Notes: generated by a model from the sequence alone, not told the origin. 64,000 nt of DNA from Carnobacterium maltaromaticum DSM 20342 (GCF_000744945.1 NZ_JQMX01000005.1:1-64000); one strand, 5' to 3'; counted from the first letter of the stretch, positions 41,930 to 50,825 are shown. Program-made: numbers and translations.

Positions 41930-42684
41930 ACTTAGCTATTAATAATGCATCTTTATTATTTGCAACAGCTTTGGTTGGAATAGCACTTATTGTTGTTTAT
42001 AAAGAAAAATTAGGATTAGGTAAAGATATTTTAATCGGTGTGGTTCGAGCAGTTATTCAATTAGTTGCAGTTGGTTTTTTGTTGGGCTACGTTTTTAATT
42101 TAAATAATATTATTGTGACATTAGCACTTGTTTTAGTCATTATTTTTAACGCCTCTTTTAATGCTGGTAAGAAAAGCAATGGCATATCAAATGCATTTAA
42201 AATATCGTTTATTGCTATATTAACAGCAACTAGTTTGACTTTAGTAGTGCTCCTTCTATCGGGAGCTGTTTTATTCATTCCTTCGCAGGTGATTCCAATA
42301 TCAGGAATGATTGCTAGTAATTCAATGATTGCGATTGGAATTTGTTATCGAAACTTAAATGCAAAATTTAAAGACCAACGTCAACAAGTATTAGAAAAGT
42401 TAGCTCTAGGAGCAAATTTAAAACAAGCCTCTATTACAATCGTACGTGACAGTATTCGCTCAGGTATGTTGCCTACCATAGAGTCTGCAAAAACAATAGG
42501 AATCGTTAGTTTACCCGGAATGATGTCAGGATTAATGTTTGCTGGTGTAGATCCAACACATGCAATAAAGTACCAGATTATGGTTACCTTTATGTTGCTT
42601 TCTACAACAAGTATTGCATCTGTTATGGCTAGTTACATGGCATACAAAGAATTTTATACCGAAAGCAAACAATTAAAGAATTAA
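41926..42684 (+). CDS. fetB: ABC transporter permease, FetB/UPF0014 family
   Basis: The 252-aa membrane protein has about seven hydrophobic segments with the family stretches VIPISGMIASNSMIAIG, ANLKQASITIVRDSIRSGMLPTI and GIVSLPGMMSGLMFAG. It forms the channel of the FetAB-type exporter. Its neighbour is a metal-efflux ATPase, so a metal-tolerance cluster is plausible. Confidence 0.87.
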   Translation: MNLAINNASLLFATALVGIALIVVYKEKLGLGKDILIGVVRAVIQLVAVGFLLGYVFNLNNIIVTLALVLVIIFNASFNAGKKSNGISNAFKISFIAILTATSLTLVVLLLSGAVLFIPSQVIPISGMIASNSMIAIGICYRNLNAKFKDQRQQVLEKLALGANLKQASITIVRDSIRSGMLPTIESAKTIGIVSLPGMMSGLMFAGVDPTHAIKYQIMVTFMLLSTTSIASVMASYMAYKEFYTESKQLKN

Positions 42685-42742
42685 AAGCTCCTTTTTTCTA
42701 GAGAAGTTTGTTATTGAAAAGTTTATTTTTTTATAAAAAATA

Positions 42743-42800
42743 GAGTAAGAAAAGGAGGAAATTAAGATTGATTCCTAGATCCCCGTTTTCTCACTCTGTT
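42743..42800. terminator. Imperfect hairpin between convergent fetB and the metal ATPase
   Basis: AGAGTAAGAAAAGGAGG and CCCCGTTTTCTCACTCT pair imperfectly around an AT-rich loop, with T-rich sequence on each side. Confidence 0.45.
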
Positions 42801-42837
42801 TTAGTATCAACTTGTCTTTTATTTAATTACATTGAGG

Positions 42838-44676
42838 CTACACTTTTTTCTCCTTTTGCAATAAACGTAGCCCGTTCAAGATAACCAAAATTGTTGAACC
42901 TTCATGAAAGACAACTCCTACTGGTAAATCTAGATAGCCTAAAAGATTCAAAAAAATCAGTATGACAATGACGCTGATTGAAAAAATAATATTTTGCTTA
43001 ATGATACGGTTTAATCGACTACTTAGTTTATAACTATAAAGTAGTTTTGCTAAATCATTTTTTACGATTACCACATCAGCTGATTCTATTGCCACGGATG
43101 AGCCGCTACCCATAGCGATACCAATATCAGCATTTGCTAATGCTGGTGCGTCATTGATTCCATCTCCAACCATGCCGACTACCTTTTTATTTCGTTGGCT
43201 TTTTAAAATATAATTGATTTTATCTTCTGGAAGACAGTTTGCTACATAATCATTTACTTTGACTTCTTTGGCTACTTTCGCAGCTACTCTTTCGTTGTCA
43301 CCCGTTAATAGAACAACTTGAATACCTTCTTTTTGAAAACCCGATACCGCTTCTATTGCTTCATAACGTACTTGGTCGGAAAGAGATACGTAACCAACAA
43401 TTCCATTGTCTTTTACCACAATAATAGTTGTATTTTCCTCGGCTATTTTATCAAGATAATGATTTTTATCGAGGTAACCGTTAAAAGCACTGGGTTTTCC
43501 TATTGTGATTGCTCCTTTTTTAACACCGGATCCAGCTATTTCCTCCACAGGTTCTGAAGTATCAATGTCTTTAAAGGTTCTATCTTTGAAAGCTGCAACA
43601 ATCGCGTTGGCTATAGGATGGTTAGATTGTTGTTCCATATAAACTACTTCATTAAGAACATCATCTGGAACTTCGTAATCTAATACTGTGAAATCGCCAA
43701 GTGTTAATGTCCCTGTTTTATCACTATACAAAATATCCATAGTGTTCAAAGATTCCATCGCTGCCCCACCTTTAACTAGTACCCCATTTTTTGCCCCATT
43801 GCTTATGGCACTGAGAGTTGCTGGTGTAGCAGAAGCGACCAAAGCACATGGGCTAGCAACGGTTAGTAAAACCATTCCCCGGTAAAAGGCTTCTTGAAAG
43901 CTAAATCCATTAATAGTATAGAGGGTAACAATAAAAATGGGTACTATAATTAAAACAGCAATTACATATTTTGTTTCAAATCGATCAATAATTTTTGAGA
44001 TTTTTGAGGGTCTTTTTTGTGCTTCTTCCACCATGCGAATAATATTTGAAAAAACAGTTTGATCACTCGTTTTATTCACTTTAAGATGAAATGCATTCCC
44101 TTCATTGAAAGTCCCAGAAAAGACTTCATCTCCGTTTTCCTTTTCAACAGGTAATGATTCTCCAGTAAGACTTGCTTCATTGATTTGTGTTTTCCGATCC
44201 GTATACCCATCGATAGGTATTTGAACTCCTTTTGAAATTACTACGGTATCACCAACTTTTAAGGTGTTAGTAGGCACCTCAACAACTTCACCATTCTCTT
44301 TAAATAATTGAGCTACAGCTGGAACATGGGACATTAATTCAGAAATAGCACTTTTTGATTTATTAGTAGCATATGATTCTAGAGCTTCTGATCCCGCAAA
44401 AATTAGTAATAGTATAGCTCCTTCTGATTCATAACTGATTAAGCATGCACCTAAAGCCGCTAAAATCATAAGCAAATCAACATTTGGAGCTTTAGAATGA
44501 ATTGTTTCTACAAGGGCTTTTTTTGCTGAAAAGAAGCCTAAAAAGAAAATGGCAAAGTAAAAAGAAAATTGACTATAGAAGCCTCCTAATGAATTCAAAA
44601 CAAAACCACTAAGCGTAAAAAAAATTCCAATCATTAAAAATTGACCTGAACGTGTGTTACTTAAAAATTTCAACAT
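42838..44676 (-). CDS. P1B-4-type metal-transporting ATPase (Co/Ni class)
   Basis: A heavy-metal P-type ATPase of 612 aa. The phosphorylation motif is SDKTGTLTLGD, the hinge GDGINDAPALANADIG, and the actuator loop LTGESLPVEK. The transmembrane metal-site motifs are SPC (VASPCALVASATP) and HEGST (FHEGSTILVILNG), the P1B-4 signature linked to Co2+ and related metals rather than the CPC of Cd/Zn/Cu pumps. No N-terminal metal-binding domain. I chose ATG 44676 behind GGAAGAGGGAA; the longer frame translates the riboswitch. The NiCo-like aptamer upstream independently supports a cobalt/nickel role. Confidence 0.88.
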   Translation of the reverse strand: MLKFLSNTRSGQFLMIGIFFTLSGFVLNSLGGFYSQFSFYFAIFFLGFFSAKKALVETIHSKAPNVDLLMILAALGACLISYESEGAILLLIFAGSEALESYATNKSKSAISELMSHVPAVAQLFKENGEVVEVPTNTLKVGDTVVISKGVQIPIDGYTDRKTQINEASLTGESLPVEKENGDEVFSGTFNEGNAFHLKVNKTSDQTVFSNIIRMVEEAQKRPSKISKIIDRFETKYVIAVLIIVPIFIVTLYTINGFSFQEAFYRGMVLLTVASPCALVASATPATLSAISNGAKNGVLVKGGAAMESLNTMDILYSDKTGTLTLGDFTVLDYEVPDDVLNEVVYMEQQSNHPIANAIVAAFKDRTFKDIDTSEPVEEIAGSGVKKGAITIGKPSAFNGYLDKNHYLDKIAEENTTIIVVKDNGIVGYVSLSDQVRYEAIEAVSGFQKEGIQVVLLTGDNERVAAKVAKEVKVNDYVANCLPEDKINYILKSQRNKKVVGMVGDGINDAPALANADIGIAMGSGSSVAIESADVVIVKNDLAKLLYSYKLSSRLNRIIKQNIIFSISVIVILIFLNLLGYLDLPVGVVFHEGSTILVILNGLRLLQKEKKV

Positions 44677-44747
44677 TTCCCTCTTCCTTTCTATAAACAA
44701 TATCAATCTAGTAGCTAGATTTCCCCTCCTTAATAAAAAATAAAAAC

Positions 44748-44872
44748 AAAAAAAGGCACACCTATAGGACAGTATTACTGTCCCACAGGTGTGCCTTTTT
44801 GGCACTACTCTGCTATCACACATCGGTGATCCGGCTGCATGTACCTCGAAGAGGTCCACCGCCTGTTCAGAT
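44748..44872 (-). ncRNA. NiCo-type (czcD) riboswitch with terminator
   Basis: On the minus strand the leader reads GAACAGGCGG, a hairpin GACCTC-TTCG-AGGT, then CATGCAGCCGG, another stem, and GATAGCAGAGTAGTGCC. ACAGG, GCAGCCGG and the purine-rich GCAGAGTAG strand match my memory of the NiCo aptamer layout. A strong terminator follows: GGCACACCT...AGGTGTGCC with inner GGACAG...CTGTCC and a T-run (44748-44796). The aptamer's last strand can pair with the terminator's first, as a ligand-controlled switch needs. The ATPase start is about 70 nt further on. Confidence 0.78.
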
Positions 44873-45035
44873 TTAAATAGCTCTCATTCTAAAACATAAG
44901 CAAGAAGAGCAAGTTAAATTAGATTTATACATACAAATAATATCATTTGTAGAATAGTATATCAACAAAAAAATATAAGAGGAGTATTTAAAATTGAATT
45001 TTTATAGAATTAGTAAAAATATACCTAAAAGAATA

Positions 45036-45620
45036 TTAAAAACCTAATCTGAAATTAAATAAGGTCTCGCTGATTTCATCTTCATTGATTCCAATATAAC
45101 GTTTCGTAATCTTCTCGTTGCTATGGCCAACTATTTCCATGAGTGTAGCCACGTCTTTGGTTTTCTTATAGTAATGATAACCGAACGTCTTGCGCAACGT
45201 GTGCGTGCCGATATCGTCTCGATCCAATAGGTCGCCCACCTTTTGAAACATCTGGTACACCGTGTTGACCTTTAAATGGCCACCGGTGGTGCTAGGAAAC
45301 AAATAATCCTCTGGCTTCAAGTCTTTGGTGTAGTCTTGGATCAACTCCTGCAGGCTGCTTAAATATAAAATACGTGTTTTCCCGGTCTTTTGTTCCACAA
45401 TGCGTGGATTCTTCGAGGTAATCACGTCTTTTTTCTTTAGTTTCACGATATCGGACATGCGTAAACCGCTATTAATACCGATCAAAAACAGAAAAACATC
45501 GCGTTTGGCGTTCTTATTGCGGCGCAAACAAAATAAAAAGTCGTTGATTTCTTGCTGCGTTCTTAAAGGTTGGACGTTATATGTCATTGAAAATGGCTCT
45601 CCTTTCAAAAAACGATACAT
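45036..45620 (-). CDS. Tyrosine recombinase, XerC/D-like, short form (copy 2)
   Basis: A paralog of the recombinase at 2816. Catalytic residues: Arg in GLRMSDIVK, Lys in KTGKTRI, HTLRKT, GHSNEKI with the last His, Tyr in TKRYIGI. Only this copy keeps the His of the GHSN motif in the classic form. The start may be the ATG at 45620 or the one at 45587 (MTYNVQPLRT) behind AAAGGAGAGCC. A 14-bp inverted repeat overlaps the gene's 5' end, and related palindromes recur over the next 5 kb. GC content is higher than the genes to its right. Confidence 0.87.
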   Translation of the reverse strand: MYRFLKGEPFSMTYNVQPLRTQQEINDFLFCLRRNKNAKRDVFLFLIGINSGLRMSDIVKLKKKDVITSKNPRIVEQKTGKTRILYLSSLQELIQDYTKDLKPEDYLFPSTTGGHLKVNTVYQMFQKVGDLLDRDDIGTHTLRKTFGYHYYKKTKDVATLMEIVGHSNEKITKRYIGINEDEISETLFNFRLGF

Positions 45621-45654
45621 GATTTCATTCAGTATACCACGAAATCATGTATCG
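45613..45654. repeat. Palindromic site A at the recombinase 5' end
   Basis: CGATACATGATTTC (45613-45626) and its exact complement (45641-45654) flank 14 bp. Shares ATACATGA with sites B, D and E. Confidence 0.65.
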
Positions 45655-45696
45655 GAGGGGCTTAGAAAAAAAGAACCCTATAGAGATAGTATTCTG

Positions 45697-45726
45697 GATA
45701 CATGATTTTATACAATTTCATGTATC
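45697..45726. repeat. Palindromic site B
   Basis: GATACATGA (45697-45705) and TCATGTATC (45718-45726) around 12 bp. Nearly the same sequence recurs at 47078-47105. Confidence 0.6.
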
Positions 45727-45854
45727 TGGACTAATAAACTAATGTAATTTTACAACGAAACAATAGAGCTTAAACAATAGAGCTTAAACAATAGTGAATA
45801 ACCATATAGATAATAAAGCAATAATTCCTGCTACTAAACAAAAAACAAGTACTA

Positions 45855-46355
45855 TTAATCTTTTATCTTGCTTATCCTTTCGTTTGTTTCTTTTTTTCTT
45901 ACAGCTTCAATGTCTTTATTTTCCATGAAAGCTATGATTTCTTTATATGTTTGGACATCTTCCGATTTTTTGATTTTCTCAACTTTTATCGCTCCATACA
46001 TTCCTACTAACCATAGAATAAATGGGGGAAGAAAAAACCAATAACCCGGTAGTAATAAAGAAGGACCAATTGATAACATAGCCAACACAATAAAAACAAT
46101 CATTACCTTAGTATATTTGTCCATTTCTGAATGAGATACCCAATCTTTCATTGTTTCTACATCTCCTTTTACTAACTCATCTAAAGAAACATCAAAAAGA
46201 GCGCTAAGTAATAATAAGTTATGAATATCAGGATAACTATGTCCATTTTCCCAGTTTGAAATGGTTTGTCGTGAGACAAATAGTTTTTCCGATAATTCTT
46301 CTTGAGAGAGTGCCAATGTAGCTCTATATTTTTTTATTTGTTTACTTAGATTCAT
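45855..46355 (-). CDS. XRE-family regulator with C-terminal membrane segments
   Basis: A 166-aa protein with an N-terminal helix-turn-helix (LSKQIKKYRATLALSQEELSEKLFVSRQTISNWENG), a linker and two hydrophobic segments (about 85-125), then a charged tail. Membrane-tethered XRE proteins of this kind are common in Firmicutes next to small membrane proteins. ATG 46355 behind AGAAGGAGCAG is preferred over an upstream in-frame start. The truncated homolog at 47114 and membrane protein at 46609 suggest a duplicated module. Confidence 0.78.
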   Translation of the reverse strand: MNLSKQIKKYRATLALSQEELSEKLFVSRQTISNWENGHSYPDIHNLLLLSALFDVSLDELVKGDVETMKDWVSHSEMDKYTKVMIVFIVLAMLSIGPSLLLPGYWFFLPPFILWLVGMYGAIKVEKIKKSEDVQTYKEIIAFMENKDIEAVRKKETNERISKIKD

Positions 46356-46608
46356 ATTATCTGCTCCTTCTAACAATAGGATAATTTAAGTGGAAGAAAT
46401 ATACTATCAAATGTCTTTATAATCAGGAAATTTCGAGTGTCAAAATGTTTTTACAAACAATAAATACGTACTTGAAAACCACTAGTATTACTTATTCAAG
46501 GAACTTATGTTGTATTTTATACTAAAAAATAACCTTATTCGAATAAGGTTCAAGATATATATTTCTATCTAATTTCATGTATGAAAAAACGAAAAGGAAG
46601 TGTCTCTA

Positions 46609-47028
46609 TTGTTTGCCTACCAACCATTCTACCCTATGATGCTAGCTCTAGTTTATATAGGAGTAACTTATTTCTTAGTTAGACATGAAAATAAGTATAT
46701 CACCTACGGAATTACTATTTTCTCGTGTCTTTTGAATTTCTCATTTCTTTATCTCTGGCTTGATAAAATAATTTTTTTGATGACCTCTGCAGGTGAAGGA
46801 TTCCAACGATTTATGGAGTTTAGTCAATTCGTTGATGTTTCATACTTTATCTTGCTTGTTCCTCTTCTGCTTCTTTTTGCGTGGTATGGCATCAAGAAAA
46901 TAGTCCAGCAAGATCAATATCTCGGGTTAAAAATAGTCTTTATCTCTTTTTACATCGTTGCACTAGTTGGACTATTAGTATTAGGACAACTTGTATTTAG
47001 CTTATTATATTATGGTTTTGCTCCTTAA
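46609..47028 (+). CDS. Small integral membrane protein, about 139 aa
   Basis: Four hydrophobic segments with short loops and no enzymatic motif. The frame opens at a GTG (46600) that overlaps the ribosome binding site AAAAGGA; TTG 46609 is spaced properly. It lies divergent to one XRE membrane regulator and convergent to the remnant of another, so it may be their target. Unrecognised family. Confidence 0.6.
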   Translation: MFAYQPFYPMMLALVYIGVTYFLVRHENKYITYGITIFSCLLNFSFLYLWLDKIIFLMTSAGEGFQRFMEFSQFVDVSYFILLVPLLLLFAWYGIKKIVQQDQYLGLKIVFISFYIVALVGLLVLGQLVFSLLYYGFAP

Positions 47029-47077
47029 GATACATAAAATAAACTTAATAGTAACCTTGATTCAACAACATCCTATA

Positions 47078-47105
47078 TACACGACTTTATGCAATTTCAT
47101 GTATT
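47078..47105. repeat. Palindromic site D
   Basis: ATACACGA and TCATGTAT around 12 bp; closely matches site B (CTTTATGCAATT against TTTTATACAATT in the centre). Confidence 0.55.
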
Positions 47106-47113
47106 AAGATGAT

Positions 47114-47565
47114 TTAGAAAACCGACAGTACGCCATACATTAAGAAAAACTCAATAAGAGCTCCTACTATCGCCAAGCTAGATTTTTCTAAGTTCATTCT
47201 CTTCCTGTTTTGTGTTTTCGGATCATTTCTTACTTCTCTATTGTCCATATAATCTAAGATTTTTTTATAGGTTTTTAGATTTTCTTTATCTTGGATCTTT
47301 TGAAGTTTAATAGCAGCATTGACCATGATTACTATAAAAGTAACTGGCAAAATCAAAGAAAAATCGCCCCAGTATTTAAATAAGGATGCAGTAATGAGGG
47401 TTAAAACAAATGATCCTATAATAACCAACATTAATTGATTCATCTTAGCAATAGTTACTTCTCTTTTCATCTTATCGTCATCTCCTTTAATCAATTCGTC
47501 TAAGGAGATATTAAAATAATTGCTTAAAAGTAACAGACTTTGTAGATTTGGATAACTTTTAGGTG
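47114..47565 (-). pseudogene. XRE membrane regulator lacking its DNA-binding helix-turn-helix
   Basis: The C-terminal part aligns with the regulator at 45855: SYPNLQSLLLLSNYFNISLDELIKGD, then two hydrophobic segments and a tail with KTYKKILDYMDNRE. The helix-turn-helix that should precede SYPN is missing; at about 47565 the sequence changes to the Rrf2 promoter region. From ATG (47494 or 47470) a 118-126 aa membrane protein could still be made. I infer 5' truncation by recombination. Confidence 0.7.
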
Positions 47566-47581
47566 TATACTTAATTTAGAT

Positions 47582-47604
47582 AAAGTAACTTTAAAAGTTA
47601 CTTT
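47582..47604. promoter_or_regulatory. Palindromic operator of the Rrf2 gene
   Basis: AAAGTAAC-TTTAAAA-GTTACTTT lies 20 bp before the Rrf2 start, a likely autoregulatory site. Confidence 0.6.
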
Positions 47605-47623
47605 TTAAAGAAGGTGAATAATT

Positions 47624-48058
47624 TTGAGTGAATTTACGATTGCAGTACATGGGTTGGTCTATTTAGGTCATAACAATTCAATTTTTACCAGTGAAGCATT
47701 AGCTGAGAACATTTGTAAGAATCCAGTTCGTGTTCGCAGAGTTCTGGCAAAATGCCGAAAAAAAGGATTAGTTCAAACAAAAAAAGGTGTGCATGGCGGA
47801 TACTTTCTAACCGATAATTTAGAAGCTATCACTTTAAAAAATGTTTATGAGGCGATAAAGATCCCAATTATCCAAAATACTTGGCATTCAGGTTATATCA
47901 ATGAACAATGTATGATTTCGTCTGGTATGTCAGAAGCTATGGATGATCTTTATGATGAGCTGAATAAAGATGCAGTAGCAAAACTAGCAACTATTACATT
48001 AAAAGATATGGAAGTAAAATTATATGCAATACAAAATGAGAGGGGCACTAAAATATGA
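47624..48058 (+). CDS. Rrf2-family transcriptional regulator
   Basis: A 144-aa winged-helix regulator (FTIAVHGLVYLGHNN, then RRVLAKCRKKGLVQTKKGVHGGYFL). It has Cys residues near 51 and 95 but not the three-Cys cluster of iron-sulfur IscR, so redox or reactive-chlorine sensing through thiols is possible. The start is TTG behind AAGGTG. Its stop overlaps the oxidoreductase start (ATGA), so the two are co-translated. Confidence 0.82.
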   Translation: MSEFTIAVHGLVYLGHNNSIFTSEALAENICKNPVRVRRVLAKCRKKGLVQTKKGVHGGYFLTDNLEAITLKNVYEAIKIPIIQNTWHSGYINEQCMISSGMSEAMDDLYDELNKDAVAKLATITLKDMEVKLYAIQNERGTKI

Positions 48059-49446
48059 ATGAGTACACTACAGACGTAGCCATTATTGGATTTGGTAAAG
48101 CAGGAAAAACATTAGCAGGTGCTTTAGCTAAAAAAGGAAAAACCGTCACTGTGATTGAAAAATCAGCTAAAATGTATGGTGGAACTTGTATTAATGTGGG
48201 ATGCTTACCGACTAAATCGTTGACACATAGTGCAAAAATTATTGATCAATTATCAGAATTTGGCATTGAGCGAAATCCTGAGATTAACAACCAGTTTTTC
48301 AAACAAGCCATGGACTATAAAACTGAATTAGTAACCAAATTAAATAAAAAAAACTACCATAAAATTGCTGATTTAGATAACGTAACAGTCTTAGACGGTT
48401 TTGCTCACTTCAAAGATGACCATACTTTGTTAGTGGATACAGATACAGAAACGCTACAAGTTACGGCTGCTAATATCATTATTGGAACTGGATCTACGGC
48501 TGTTATTCCAGATTTTGAAAACAAGCAAAACAGTCCACACATCCACACAAGTGAAGAAATTTTAGAGCTAACAAATCTGCCAAAAAAACTAGGTATTATC
48601 GGAGCTGGTCCAATTGGATTAGAATTCGCTTCTTATTTTGCTGAATTTGGTTCTGAAGTAACCGTTTATCAATTCAATGACTCATTATTGCCACGTGAAG
48701 ATAAGGATGACGCAGCAGCTATTTTGGAAAGATTAGAAGAATTAGGGGTAACTATTGAATTTAACGCTCAAGCTAAACGTGTTCAAGATACGGATAATGG
48801 TGTACGTTTAACATTTGAACAAAACGGCGAAGAAAAATCTGCTGAATTAAATGAAATTTTAGTTGCTACTGGCCGTATTCCTAACACAAATAAATTAGAT
48901 ATTGAAAAGGCTGGCGTGGCGCTCGGCGCTCGTGGAGAAATCAAGGTAAACAAGCACTTGCAATCTTCTGTTGAACACATTTGGGCAGTGGGCGACGTTA
49001 AAGGTGGACCACAATTCACTTATATTTCTTTGGATGACTACCGTATTGTTTTGCCTCAATTGCTAGGAGAAGAATCCAACTATAATTTAGAAACGCGTCG
49101 TGTTTATCCTACAGCAACATTTGTGGATCCAACATTTGCACGGGTAGGCTTTAATGAAAAAGAAGCAACTGAAGCTGGTAAAAATTATAAAGTTGCTAAG
49201 ATGCCCGTTGCTGCTGTTCCTAAAGCTCAAGTATTGCGTGAAACAAGCGGCTTTTTGAAAATATTAGTTGATCCAGAGACTGACCTTATATTAGGCGCAA
49301 GCTTCTTCAGCTACGAAGCTCACGAAATGATCAACTTAATTGCATTAGCAATTAATGAAAATATTTCATATAAGAGTTTACGAGACGGTATTTATACTCA
49401 CCCTACAATGAGTGAATCCATGAATGATTTACTTGAAATGATTTAA
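48055..49446 (+). CDS. FAD-dependent pyridine nucleotide-disulfide oxidoreductase (RclA-like)
   Basis: A flavoprotein of 463 aa. FAD-binding VAIIGFGKAGKTLAG, redox-active disulfide GGTCINVGCLPTK, NAD(P)-binding IIGAGPIGLEFASYF, second FAD motif IWAVGDVKGGPQFTY, and C-terminal dimer region YTHPTMSESMNDL. It lacks the N-terminal metal domain of MerA. The closest known type by layout is RclA, which protects against reactive chlorine and copper stress. Pairing with an Rrf2 sensor fits that reading; substrate is not proven. Confidence 0.82.
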   Translation: MNEYTTDVAIIGFGKAGKTLAGALAKKGKTVTVIEKSAKMYGGTCINVGCLPTKSLTHSAKIIDQLSEFGIERNPEINNQFFKQAMDYKTELVTKLNKKNYHKIADLDNVTVLDGFAHFKDDHTLLVDTDTETLQVTAANIIIGTGSTAVIPDFENKQNSPHIHTSEEILELTNLPKKLGIIGAGPIGLEFASYFAEFGSEVTVYQFNDSLLPREDKDDAAAILERLEELGVTIEFNAQAKRVQDTDNGVRLTFEQNGEEKSAELNEILVATGRIPNTNKLDIEKAGVALGARGEIKVNKHLQSSVEHIWAVGDVKGGPQFTYISLDDYRIVLPQLLGEESNYNLETRRVYPTATFVDPTFARVGFNEKEATEAGKNYKVAKMPVAAVPKAQVLRETSGFLKILVDPETDLILGASFFSYEAHEMINLIALAINENISYKSLRDGIYTHPTMSESMNDLLEMI

Positions 49447-49820
49447 CTTAAATTTAACCACAAAAGAGGCTGGGACAAAATAAAATGGACCTTATAGAGA
49501 TCTATTTTTCAGAGTCCACTCTATAGGAGTCATTTTACACTATTCACCTCCTATTCATTATTACTTATAACAGATAAGAGGTGAATATCATGCCCTCACT
49601 AGACGTTTATGTACCAATTAATAACTCTATTTTAGTACTTGTTGAAGAAATAAAAGAGTGTCTATAAAATCGTATAAACTAATTTATATAAGAGATTCCG
49701 GAAAACATCGTGTGCGATATAAAAATAAATTCTATCAAATATAGAACTTACCCAAATCTTTAAGCCCATCATAGCGTAAGTTTCATATCTAAAAAGAGAA
49801 GATTGGATTTATTGAGTAAA
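49447..49820. other. Gap with an IS1182-type remnant
   Basis: AGAGGCTGGGACAAAA at about 49464, a hairpin (CCTTATAGAG...CTCTATAGG), and a 25-codon ORF with a good ribosome binding site (49590-49667, contains SLDVYVPINNSILVLVEEI) resemble the left end and first residues of an IS1182-family transposase. Nothing else is intact in this stretch. Confidence 0.4.
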
Positions 49821-50099
49821 TTAATCATGCAAATATAACATTACCGTTACTATATCGCCACCGCTTTTCCCTATCGCGTCTCTAATTTCCTTATTGATTG
49901 AGATGATCTTATCTTCATCTTTCCTTGGAGCCAAATAAATGTTTTTCACTTCAAAATCGTCAATTGTACCAGATACTTTTAAATGTCCCCATCTCCCTTT
50001 ATTATCAGCTGTTCCTGGTAGTCTAAGGTGATAAGTCCATGATCCAAATCCCTCTTTGTAATGTAATTTGAGTTTCTGATTGTCAATTATTTTTATCAT
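49821..50099 (-). CDS. DUF1905-domain protein, 92 aa
   Basis: The sequence follows the DUF1905 pattern closely: WTYHLRLPGTADNKGRWG, then LKVSGTIDDFEVKNI, and IGKSGGDIVTVMLYLHD. These small beta-barrel proteins have no established activity. It is alone on the minus strand; ATG begins just inside a short AT-rich leader. Confidence 0.75.
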   Translation of the reverse strand: MIKIIDNQKLKLHYKEGFGSWTYHLRLPGTADNKGRWGHLKVSGTIDDFEVKNIYLAPRKDEDKIISINKEIRDAIGKSGGDIVTVMLYLHD

Positions 50100-50139
50100 T
50101 TAAATAGCCCCATTTCTCATTCACTTTATCTATAGTTAT

Positions 50140-50168
50140 GATACATGAAACTATCTAATATCGTGTAT
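50140..50168. repeat. Palindromic site E
   Basis: GATACATGA and TCGTGTAT around 12 bp, the same geometry as sites B and D, upstream of the DUF1905 gene. Confidence 0.5.
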
Positions 50169-50326
50169 TTTAAAATAATGATCGTCTAAAAAAAACACAT
50201 ATTATATTATATTAATTATTCTTTAAGAATACACTTAAAATAAGGATTTCTCTTGATCCATAGTTAGTTTATTGCTTAATATATACTTGTAGGTATTTTA
50301 AAATACAAAAGAACGGAGGATCTTTT

Positions 50327-50647
50327 ATGATGACTCATTTTTTTGATTCATTCTGGTGGATGTTTTCAGGAGTTTTTATTACTGCAAGTATTTTAATTAC
50401 TTTAAATTTAATAAAAGTGATTAGTTTTAGAAAAGAACTTTCCTTAAAGTTTAAAATAGTAGATTTAATCGTTCCAATAAGTTTATTAGTGCTATTGATT
50501 TTTGCTAATTTCTTTTCAGGCGTTTTATATGATCAATTTAATCTAGCTACAGATAATATGCTACTTATACTAACTTTTTATTCAGGTATCATATTTTTAA
50601 TTCAAGTTTATTATACGTTTAAGAAAGAAAAACAAAAAAGTGTTTAG
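50327..50647 (+). CDS. Small membrane protein, 106 aa
   Basis: Three hydrophobic segments (about 8-28, 45-65, 78-98) and a Lys-rich C terminus, so probably cytoplasmic-tail-in topology. ATG follows ACGGAGGATCTTTT. After its stop, a short open tail without a start (FLIKATQQDIIEDAVIFLS, to 50727) is a likely gene remnant. Function unknown. Confidence 0.6.
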   Translation: MMTHFFDSFWWMFSGVFITASILITLNLIKVISFRKELSLKFKIVDLIVPISLLVLLIFANFFSGVLYDQFNLATDNMLLILTFYSGIIFLIQVYYTFKKEKQKSV

Positions 50648-50733
50648 AAACGCAATTTCTAATTAAAGCAACACAACAAGACATTATTGAAGATGCTGTT
50701 ATTTTCTTAAGTACTCAATATAAATAATAGCAA

Positions 50734-50773
50734 AAAGGACTCTACCGCTGTTTAAGCGATAGGGTCCTTTTGA
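50734..50773. terminator. Bidirectional hairpin terminator
   Basis: AAAAGGACTCTACCGCT pairs imperfectly with AGCGATAGGGTCCTTTT between the small membrane protein and the convergent mazF. Confidence 0.7.
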
Positions 50774-50825
50774 GCATTAACTATTAATAGCCTTCATTGC
50801 TAAATTTAAATTTTCACTGTCAACA

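Noticed and set aside
42838-44859. Longer form of the metal ATPase with 61 extra N-terminal residues
   Set aside because: The extension translates the riboswitch; ATG 44676 has a good ribosome binding site and fits the family.
49590-49667. 25-codon ORF with good ribosome binding site as a bioactive peptide
   Set aside because: Its residues resemble the first part of an IS1182-type transposase next to a matching IS end, so a remnant is likelier.
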